A stretch of DNA of 64,000 nt from Symbiodinium natans (lineage: Eukaryota > Sar > Dinophyceae > Suessiales > Symbiodiniaceae): NCBI GenBank assembly GCA_905221605.1, contig CAJNDS010002102.1, forward strand, positions 1,169,147 to 1,233,146, written 5' to 3'. The position numbers and the translations under genes are program-made. This document shows positions 55,914 through 64,000 of the stretch, piece by piece. The notes beneath the pieces are model-generated. The model saw nothing but the letters and a program-made list of their open reading frames with translations, was not told the DNA's origin and ran no database searches. Position 1 is the first letter of the stretch. Each line of letters starts with the position of its first letter.

Positions 55914-56745
55914 TTAATATACACTGCTTTCAGCTTTCGGCATGCGCAGGCTCAACTCACGCGCCTTCTGTTGCTGTGCACGAAACGCCTGGTAGCGCTC
56001 CTGTGCCAGGACCTGGAGCGAAACGCGTCTCCCAGCCCGGGGAGCTCAATGTTCCATTACAAGGGTAGTGTCCTGATTAGGCAATATGCATGTTAAAATT
56101 CTCTTGCTGGCTTGCTGGGTGCTGTCTCTCCCTCTCTTTTCGGGCCTTTGATTGTTGAGGTGAGAGTGCCACTCTGACCTTTCCCGCATCCTTCTGGTGC
56201 AATCTGCCTGCAGATACTTCAAAAGCATTGAAAAGATAAGCTCAGCCACACCTCATCCCCAAACCCTATAGTACTCTAAGAGTGCCCTGAGGTCCAGACC
56301 AATCGCTCCGCACCCCTTGCCTCGACTTTGGCAGTCTCACGCTGAAGCTCCTGGTATTCTCCAGGGCTGTGTGGATCAAGGTCAAGGTTTTGCATGCGCC
56401 ATCGCGACTTCAATTAATTAGGCTCTCGACCCTCGGCCGATGTGACTTTTCAAATTTCGCCTCCCCCTCGCGCTGGTAAAGACTGATATCTGCGAGTACA
56501 GAGGCTGCAGCCGTCGCGCGAGCAGACTGTCTGAGTCCCTCACTCCCTAGCCTTACTCTCCCATAACCCGACGAACCTTTCCAAAACTGCCGCCTATAAA
56601 CTCTACGACTCTAAACCCGATTGCAGAGAAATGCAGGGGCCTTCGCCTTCCGCGCGGCCTTTTCGGCCTCCCGCTCCAGGCCAGTGCCGCGGGGCGGCGG
56701 GACCGGGTACGGCGGCTTCCTTTGCAGCTCTTTTGTCTTTTTGGG
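55914..56745 (-). CDS. small multi-exon gene for an unknown charged protein
   Basis: Stretches with coding character: about 56640-56745 (KELQRKPPYPVPPPRGTGLE, then EAEKAARKAK before a GC donor), about 56290-56395 (DLDPHSPGEYQELQRETAKV), about 56190-56225 after a CAG acceptor (ADCTRRMR) and 55914 to about 56013 (VLAQERYQAFRAQQQKAREL, ending PKAESSVY and TAA). Internal phases are only partly settled. The stop lies about 110 bp upstream of the atpC start on the same strand, so the two genes are tightly packed head to tail. A proline-rich stretch followed by helical Q/E/R-rich segments is visible; no family is recognised and the start is not found. Confidence 0.45.
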
Positions 56746-56871
56746 AAATTGCGGTTCTCAACCAGCTCGTTTTCCTTTTCTTGCCACCTGGGGAACCTGA
56801 CCCCCCCTCCTTTGTAGCATTGGGTGTTCATGCAACTGCCACAAATGTATGTGAATGTAAATAAAGAAGTG

Positions 56872-56917
<46 letters not shown>

Positions 56918-57480
56918 CGTGGTTCTTAGCGCTTACTTTGGGGGGTAAGCCTGGTCAACTCCTTGACTTACACGCCGTTTGCATGGCCAACTGTGGTCAC
57001 ATTTTGAATGGCATCGTATTTCATTGCAAGCATGGCATAGTCCCCGGGAAAGGAAGGGTCTCGAGATGCGGGGCGCGGTTGGATCTCAGAACATCGCACA
57101 CGTGATTTAAGCAGACGATCATCTGATTGCCCGAAACCCTAAACCCTCCCTAACCCTAAACCCTAAACCCTAAACCCTGAACAGGCCCCAGAATGCAGGT
57201 GAAGGGGCAGTGGGGCCGACATGGCATCTCCGGCAACGGCACTGAAGCCGAAAGGCAAGAGGAAACGCAGGGCCCCGATGTCATCGATAGATGTGAGCTA
57301 CGCATAGGACCCCAGATGACCCAACAACTAGCTGGATGTCACATGTGTTCACTTCTGCGAAAGAAAGGGCTTTTCGTTGCACTCTACGAAACAACGGGTC
57401 TCCAGATGATTGGGTAGAAACCGATAACACTCTGTGAAGCCACACGACCCCCCCAGCACCTTTCCTTAATACCCTGCGAT
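56746..57480. other. intergenic region with microsatellite and telomere-like repeats
   Basis: No gene seen. (TA)n and (TG)n tracts lie at about 56872-56916 and a CCCTAAA run at about 57135-57181. Confidence 0.6.
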
Positions 57481-58700
57481 GCAGGTGCAGATATCGGAAG
57501 CCTCGGAGCGGAGCTTCTGGACCTCCTGGGAGGCGGAGGCGGAAGCCAACTTTCCAGGAATACGCAAACATGTACTTAGGATTCGGACAGAATACACAGA
57601 TGTACTCAGAAGGGAGGCCAATCTGGGATCTGAGAAAAAATGCGCTCTTCGAAGGCGGCTGGCGTCAGGAGCTAAGTCAAAGTCCATTTGCATGCCAGGG
57701 TGTCTCCAGAGAGAGATGCATCCAGAAAACAACATAGTCAAAACACGGAGTTCGGGTTCTTCAGGCTGAAACTGCAGAGGAGTTCAATTTCAGCCTCAAG
57801 AAGGCCTCGGGGTCTATCTCTGGAGTAGAACTGCACAAGGTCTGGAGTGCCTGCAGCCGCTGCACGGGCTGCCAAAACATCCAAACCCCCCATTGGCGCA
57901 CCTACCGAGGCTCCCAAGACGTGTGCTGGCAGCTGCTCGTGCAGGAGTTTTTGTTTCGATTGCCTGTTATTCGGAATCGTGGTGGAAGAACACGTCGAGC
58001 AACACTCGCCGCTGCCAAGCACGAATTCAAGCACTTGTAGGTCTGCACCCGGCACTAAGCCTAACGAAGCTACTAAGCTGGGAATGCCTTCTGAGCGGCG
58101 CATGGCGACGCGCCGGGACACGGGGAAGCAGCTGTACAGCACAGAATCCGACTGTCGAGCCACTGTTCTTTCAGACAGTGGCCACGAAGGGGTCCTTCTC
58201 CCTAAGAGAAAGGGAGAAGAAAGCTGCCGGAAGGCTCGGGCTCAGATCAAACTTGACCAAACCAACCTCGGCGGCCGGGAATTCGGGGGGGTGGATGGGT
58301 TGCCAGGTGGCGTAGGCCCTCCAATGGGTCTGCATGAGCTGAACATCCTTCATAGCCAAGATGAATGTCAGCGCTGGCGGCCAAGGGAATGACAACAAAA
58401 ACTTCCACGGTCGCCATGGTAGGGTGGCCAAGGCACCTCCTCCTCAGCCAAAGTCCGCACCTCCACACGGAGCAAGCGCACGAAGCGGCCGTTGACTTTG
58501 ATCCAGTCGCCTGGCCATTGATTTCAATCTGGCAGGGTGCAGGAGATTTTGGTGGCATCGCATTCCGTCATTGCGAAACATGCAGACTTTGTCAGGATGA
58601 GGAAAAAAAGCGCCATGCCTGGGTGCAAATTCTCGGCCAGACTCGCTTGTGCGGTGGAGGTGGTCTCCTCAGGCTACTCTGAATGCCACTTTCTCGACAC
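57481..58700 (-). CDS. coding-like exons of an unknown gene
   Basis: Minus-strand stretches with coding character: about 58610-58675 (ETTSTAQASLAENLHPG), about 58432-58515 (GDWIKVNGRFVRLLRVEVRT followed by LAEEE and a GT donor), possibly 58310-58400 (LTFILAMKDVQLMQTHWRAY), about 57775-57890 (open in more than one frame, for example VQRLQALQTLCSSTPEIDPE) and about 57480-57545 (ASQEVQKLRSEASDIC). The GDWIKVNGRFVRLL segment looks like a folded beta-rich piece, the others helical. Joining, start and stop are unresolved, and these may belong to more than one gene. Confidence 0.35.
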
Positions 58701-59823
58701 ATGCAAAGGAACAGGAATACTTTTCAGTATGGGCCCAGAACCAGCTGTCCAGCTTTGTGACCACAGGGTGTTGCTAAAGGCCTTAAACTCCGCAGCTCAA
58801 GGTCCTAACGGGCACAGCCTTGTCCCCAAAACCTGGTCTCCTCATCTGGCGTTGATAAGAGCTGCTGGTGGCGTGCAGTGCGAAGCATCCTCGGATCCCA
58901 GTCAAGGCACGTCTTGGGCTTTAAAACTAATAGTGGCGCCATGACGAACGGGTTGTTTGGTTGTTGCCCTTTTTTTGTATCTCTCTCTGCCTCTTGAGGT
59001 AGTAACTCCTCGTGACTTCTGGGCACCATGAAGAACAGCCGCATAGCCCAAGGCACAACTCAGCTCTGCAAGCGTCACTTTTTTCTGATTTTTCACACAC
59101 AGAATGCATGCTCGGCCTGGGTAGGTGAACGGAGTTCAAGCTCAGAGCTCTAGCTGGATCGACTCCTGCAGAAATGAGACCGTCGAGACCTCCTCAGGCA
59201 TGTCCCTTTCCTGTGTCATGGCTGAAGTTGGAGAACCACGCGAGTAAGGTTCTGAGTGAGTGAAGCTACAAACCTTCAAATCTTGCTGAGCTAAGCCAAG
59301 TTTCGAAGAGGAGACCAGGCAGATCTACATGTGGGAACGGCGCATCCGGAATGGGCCTGCCTAGGAAGTGGGCCAGCGGCGCCCAGCCATCTGCAAAGTT
59401 GAACCTTGGTTTAGCAGGAATGGGAATGCGGACCTCTTCTGAAGCATCGACGTCACGAACTCCTCAAGACACCTTCAGACTAGGGGAGGCGTCAGAGCAA
59501 GTCTCAACCAAGCCTGAAAGTCTTGCCGTATGATCCCAAGCACATCCTTGATCAACATCAGAAGGCCATTCTGAAAGAAGCCCACAAAACCCAAAACTCC
59601 GGAAACGCCATTTTCAGCCGAGCCCGTTCCCGAAAGCACACTTGCTCCTAGTTACTAGTTTGAAGAGGCCGAAACGTGGGCCGCTCTAGGGCTTAGTGAA
59701 GGTTTTGCCACCTGCACACCACAGGGGTCCCGTCCCAGGCAGGTTGAGGGTTGTAGCATCTGACTGGAACGGACAGCGTGTTTGAGGGTTTACAGTCTAC
59801 CTTCGTCTGGACCAGAGTCTTCA
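58701..59823. other. no gene confidently recognised
   Basis: Several open frames on both strands without motifs or splice-consistent partners. Confidence 0.4.
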
Positions 59824-61185
59824 TCAGGGGCACGGGGGGAGGGCTGTTCCTCTTCGATGGGGCAGATTGAACCGTTGTCCAAGGCACACCAGCAATCGGT
59901 CGGCAGGAATGACCTCCTGAACTCGCTCATTGTGCTGCTTGTAGCCCTGCAGGGAGGAAAAGCCAACAATGAAATCAGGGCTGATCTAAATGTTGGAGTT
60001 GGCGCACCATTCCACATATTCCTTAGGAGTTTACTTGGAACCCCGATTATACGTCGACTTATGATTGGGGTTAGAAGTAAGCATGAACTGCCAAGCAAGA
60101 TTCCATCAGGGGCCTTTAATTAGACTCGTCATGGGCTTACAGAGGGGCTGCGCTCAATTCGGACGCCAACGTTGCTGATGCATCAACCCTGCCGACGAGT
60201 TGGTAACTTTCCACATGTTGCAGGACTGCGCATGCAGAAAGCGCGGGATCTTGAGGAATACCCGTACAGTGAGTTCCCAAGGGCATACAAATACAAGATT
60301 CCAGATCTGAAGCCTGATAAAAAGCTTGCTGCACCCTGCATCACCCTGCTACCCACGAACAGAAAGACTGCAAATTCGTGAAATCTTAGGTCCTTAGGGA
60401 AGCATGTAGATGAAAGATGCGGGCTGCCCTCTTGACGCCACGGGATACGCACCTAGACCAGTGTTCGCGTGAGCGGCTAAAGGTGCTTAAAAAGTTTAGG
60501 GTGATGACGTCTGTTCCCTAGTTGGGGTTGTCTGGGTTGGTGAGCTCTGCCTCCAAGCATTGCTCCTTGGACTCCTCGGACGCGTCCGGGTTGTTAAAGT
60601 CGCAGCCCCAGTAACGCGCGGCTGTGCAAGTGACCAGTTCTTCGTTCGTCGACCACTTCTCGGACTGGAAAGGAAATAGTGGCCCAGTGCGGTTCTTGGT
60701 TTCCGCCATGCCTCTCGTAAGCTTCACATAGCTCTCATACCACCTCTCCGGGTCTGAGATTGTCAGGACAAACTTCACCTTCGGGAAGGCCTCCTTAGTA
60801 GCCCAGCAACCATATTACAATAAGGCTACCCTTTTTTTGGTTGGTTACTTTTCAAAAGAACCCAAAAACCCAAAAGAAAAAGGGTAAAGGGTACCACTGC
60901 CTACCAAGCCTCCATTATCTCCTTGTACACGAGCTGGAAGGGTTCGTCCATCGCAGCATCGAAGCCCTCCAAAGTCTCCATTGCCTCCTGCAGCGAGCCG
61001 TTGGCGAAAAGGTACTCGCACCAAGACTGCCTCTTGGCAAACTCATAGCCGCTGTGCAGTGTGTTGAGGCCAAGCATGTTCATTGCCACGTGCATGGACT
61101 GGGTGCCAGTACGCGGCGCCCCAATGTCCAGTACTTCCAATGTTGCTGAGGGCACAAAGTAGATGAAAAGAAGCAGCGCGAACAT
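59824..61185 (-). CDS. secretory-pathway sulfotransferase-like protein, three exons
   Basis: Exons: 60913-61185, 60551-60793, 59824-59946; 212 aa. The protein starts with a hydrophobic signal-like segment (MFALLLFIYFVPSA) followed by DIGAPRTGTQSM, a P-loop-like PAPS-binding start typical of single-domain sulfotransferases, then EAFPKVKFVLTISDPERWYE (the second cofactor-binding motif region) and GYKQHNERVQEVIPADRLLV, matching the usual C-terminal part. Joins are in phase 0 with donors GA (ATG|GAGGCT) and GC (GAG|GCAGAG). The last 20 residues (from CLGQRF) drift from the expected DGW-like ending, so the C-terminus may be degenerate or wrongly bounded. Sulfotransferases move sulfate from PAPS to carbohydrate, protein or small-molecule acceptors; here the acceptor is unknown and the signal peptide suggests ER or Golgi. 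Confidence 0.65.
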
Positions 61186-61233
61186 TGCGGCTCAGCTTCT
61201 GGTCGTTTGCATGAAAGTTCGGTTAAGTGACAG

Positions 61234-61254
61234 CTTGAGCCAGAGTCAGAGTTT
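61234..61254 (-). other. spliced-leader-like sequence upstream of the sulfotransferase-like gene
   Basis: Plus-strand CTTGAGCCAGAGTCAGAG, 11 of the first 13 positions of the leader's complement; 48 bp upstream of the ATG. Confidence 0.35.
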
Positions 61255-61739
61255 CAAGTAGGGATAAGACTCATGATCCAAATAGCATGCTTTTGAAGCC
61301 GAACCATAGCGAAGCATCTACCCCCAAACCCTCAACCCTAAACCCTGAACCCTAAACCCTACTTAGCAAGGCCCGTGAAGGCCGAGCCGCCGATCCCGCG
61401 TCCACAGCTCCACCACCTCTGTGGAGCTCTGCGTCTCTGGGACATCGAGAACCTACTGCTGCCGGGAGGGTTTAGGGTTTAGGGTTTAGGGTTTAGGGTT
61501 TCGGGTTTAGGGTTTCGGAACCGGGGAGGGGGGGCGGGGGGCGAAGAGCGGTTTGGGTTCCTTCCTTTTTTTGCCACCCGTCCAGCCATGCTCTACGGGT
61601 TTTTTGTCCCTCCTGCACAGCTGGGGCGCATCCACATCTACGGGGTTTAGTAAGGGTTTAGGCAAGAGGATCAACCATGTGCAAAAAGGGTAAACAATAC
61701 GTGTAGACATGTAGCTTTTTCACATATACACGTACATAC

Positions 61740-61870
61740 ATGTACATACATATATACATGCACATACATACATATATACATACATACATACATACATACA
61801 TACATACATACATACATACATACATACATACATACATGCATGCATACATACATACATGCATAGGTACACG
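61740..61870. repeat. (TACA)n microsatellite
   Basis: Long, slightly imperfect TACA/CATA tract, with looser TA/CA-rich sequence continuing to about 61960. It produces long artefactual tyrosine/methionine/cysteine-rich frames. Confidence 0.95.
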
Positions 61871-61979
61871 CACGTCGCATGGACATGAATACCGACATAT
61901 ATACACATACATATATATATATACATGTGCATATATGAATGTGTACAAACATGCACAGAAAATCACAGAAACATATACG

Positions 61980-63300
61980 CAGACTCCGAACCTGGCAGAG
62001 CTGCGCTCTGACAGGGGCAGAAGGCCCAGCCTCCAAAAGCGTCTGGTCATCAGCGGCCACTACTTGCGCTCCTTTCTGAAGATCCTTGGCCTGTCCAGGC
62101 TCACCTAGCTCTTCGGCTACGGCTTGCGAGCTGCAGAACCATGGGTCACGGGCTGCTTGAAGGGACATGGGTCCAAGTTGGTGCCATAAGCCAAGAGGGA
62201 TCCGACATTGAGGTCGTAGCTTCGTTATGCCACTCAAACAGGAAAACTCTCCGTTCGACCGACCCATGAACCTTCGTTTAAAATCTGCTGGGCCTGCAGG
62301 TACTCAAACGCCTGTCCGACCTTGACCTTCAGCGTAGTCCCCGCCACAAAAGCGTGCCGCCCGCTGCCTGGCACGCAAACCTGAGCTCTCGCATGCTCTC
62401 GCATTGGGCCGCTACGCCATGGCCCAAGTCGCCGCCAGGGAATATTGAAGAGGCATTGAAGAGTGCCTCATAACCGTGAGTCGTGGATCTGCTGCACGTA
62501 TGCCAAGGAACCCAGGACGAAACGTCGCTGCACGCGTCGCAGTCTGTTGCAGATACGACCCGAGACATCTCTGGATGGACTTCGAGGCCTTGCACATGTC
62601 ACAGGCGAACCCCTCCAGCTGAATGACAGCAAACAGAATGAGCAATCATGACCTCCTACCCTCCTACATGGGCAGCGAAATAGCAGCAACGACTTTGGAT
62701 AGCTACGGCGTTGCACCCCAGTCCTCGAAGCTTGTCATTCTCCTCCTGCAGTCTATCAGCACGCAGCTGTTGCAGGAGCTGGCACTCAGCAAGCGCCGCA
62801 TTCTCCATCTGCAACTTCACCTCAGATTCTCCACTGAAAACGATGTGTCAACGTTGCCAGAGTCAAGCTGGTAGAGCGTGCTCCAGCGTGTGCTCCAGTA
62901 GCGTTGCGCGTCTGGTGTTTACAGCAATCCCCGAGTTGTGAGGGATTCCTGACCTTGAGGGTAGTCACCGCCAGTCTCGATTGTCGGAATTTGTCGGGTG
63001 GGATTCAGTTGTGCTTGCACTTGCACGTCGTGCTACAAGCAGGGTAAGTTGGGAATGTCAAAATGGGAACCCCGTATATGAGAGAGGGTCCTAAATATTC
63101 AGGTTGTACTGCACAGTACAACTTCTCTTGAGGCTTTCGGTGTGTCCAAGGCTCGTTCTCCGCGCGCAGCTGCTCCATCGCCGCCCGATGTGCTAGCCGC
63201 TCGCTCTCCAACCACCGCTGAGCCTGATCCTTGCCTTGGGTGGTTGCTTGCACGCAGCAGGCAAGGACTTGGTCGGTTTGCACTCCCTGCACTGCATCGA
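61980..63300 (-). CDS. multi-exon gene for an unrecognised coiled-coil-type protein
   Basis: Minus-strand stretches with coding character: about 63155-63275 (DQAQRWLESERLAHRAAMEQ, then LRAEN), about 62700-62840 (KLQMENAALAECQLLQQLRA, then DRLQEENDKLRGLG), about 62335-62590 (an open stretch including NASSIFPGGDLGHGVA), about 62270-62335 (TTLKVKVGQAFEYLQAQQ) and about 61995-62125 (ELGEPGQAKDLQKGAQVVAA). The first two have clear heptad spacing of leucines. Exon edges, start and stop are not settled. The intron near 63040-63110 has GGGAACCCC and ATTTAGG-like strings similar to the introner-like repeats. No family recognised. Confidence 0.4.
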
Positions 63301-64000
63301 CTTACCTCTGAATACCCAGCAGCACATAGGGGGGAAGGCATGACTTGCCTGAATGGGCATTGTTGGGGCACTTTGGAGATTGGGGATTGGTGCGGCTCTC
63401 TGCCGACTCACTGACCGCATTAGGCCCAGAGACAAACCTCTTAATCACAACTCGCAGCCCTACCATCGAAGCACCACGAACCCAACCTCCTGGATCCCCT
63501 GAACCCTAAGAAACAGCCAGACACAGGATTCCGCAGCGCCCTTCTGGTGCTGAAGCTCAGCGCACCTTGGATGCCGAGGTTTGCGCTTCAGGGTGAGGGC
63601 GCGGACGCCCCGATTCGAGAGGAGGTTCCGCGCTCCCACTGAGGCGCGTCGCCTTTACCCTCCTTAGACCCCAAAGAGTAGGTCGTCACCCCTAGGCTGT
63701 TGAAAGCTGAGAGAGTCCGGGAAAAGCGTTTTTCGAGCATAGGTCAGGGTTGCGGTAAACCCAACTGTAGACCTGTGACAGGCTTTGCTGTATTGAGGGT
63801 TCAGAGGTCTTAGTCTGCTCATGCCAAACCTGCCCTTTGTTCAACCCAGACTCTTGCTCTCATCAGCTGGGAGCAGGGCACACTACTCGAACACCGCAAA
63901 CCGGGCCACCTGTCCTCAACTTCCCTCAAACCCTTTTGCACACCCTAAACCCGAAACCCTTAACCCAAAATACCAAAGACCCCCTAAAAACTCCGGGACC
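63301..64000. other. no gene confidently recognised at the right edge
   Basis: A minus-strand stretch near 63540-63590 (AELQHQKGAAES) could be an exon of the neighbouring coiled-coil gene or one running in from the right. Telomere-like units occur near 63940-63970. Confidence 0.35.

Larger units (their letters stand above)
61186..61970. other. intergenic region with telomere-like and tetranucleotide repeats
   Basis: CCCTAAA units near 61325-61360, TTTAGGG units at 61469-61516, G-rich tract near 61520-61540 and a long (TACA)n microsatellite. No gene seen. Confidence 0.7.

Noticed and set aside
61671..62050. Tyrosine/methionine/cysteine-rich open frames around the tetranucleotide tract
   Set aside because: They are translations of the (TACA)n microsatellite.
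1..64000. tRNA, rRNA, spliced-leader RNA gene, 5S or CRISPR
   Set aside because: No cloverleaf, conserved rRNA block, full-length leader followed by a donor and Sm site, or regularly spaced repeats with unique spacers were seen.

Overview
This window looks like nuclear DNA of a peridinin-plastid dinoflagellate, probably Symbiodiniaceae. The reasons are: (i) many short interstitial CCCTAAA/TTTAGGG runs; (ii) spliced genes whose introns begin almost entirely with GC or GA; (iii) genes all readable on one strand (minus), including a tandem array; (iv) degenerate spliced-leader-like sequences upstream of genes; (v) plastid-type proteins with hydrophobic signal-like N-termini followed by a phenylalanine-containing transit-like segment. 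No bacterial operon features, rRNA, tRNA or CRISPR were seen. The genus is inference.

Layout. 1-6 kb: coding-like exons of unknown genes and a 2OG-Fe(II) oxygenase (AlkB-like) with a C-terminal CCCH zinc finger, all minus. 6.1-48.3 kb: the main feature, ten tandem minus-strand copies of one nine-exon gene for an unrecognised, highly charged, probably plastid-targeted protein of 441-443 aa. All ten copies can be read through intact. Spacers are 0.9-1.8 kb except between copies 9 and 10 (5 kb), which holds coding-like exons of another gene. Copy 3 has a 2.05 kb intron containing a foldback element and AT-rich foreign-looking DNA. 49-52.5 kb: a multi-exon coiled-coil-type gene. 54.5-55.8 kb: an intronless gene for the plastid ATP synthase gamma subunit (atpC). 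55.9-56.8 kb: a small multi-exon gene ending about 110 bp upstream of atpC. 57.5-58.7 kb: coding-like exons. 59.8-61.2 kb: a three-exon sulfotransferase-like gene with a signal peptide. 62-63.3 kb: exons of another coiled-coil-type protein.

The genes do not form an obvious pathway. The array copies and atpC both have N-termini suited to the dinoflagellate plastid import route, and a ten-copy array suggests high demand for the product. The most interesting points are the array itself, its almost exclusively non-GT introns (65 GC, 13 GA, 2 GT of 80 by my reading), a 21-nt microexon in every copy, spliced-leader-like remnants upstream of the copies and immediately upstream of the intronless atpC, a palindromic element in the 3' flank of the copies, and dispersed intron-resident repeats resembling introners. 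Exon coordinates were read by hand from frame and splice-site consistency and need transcript data to confirm.
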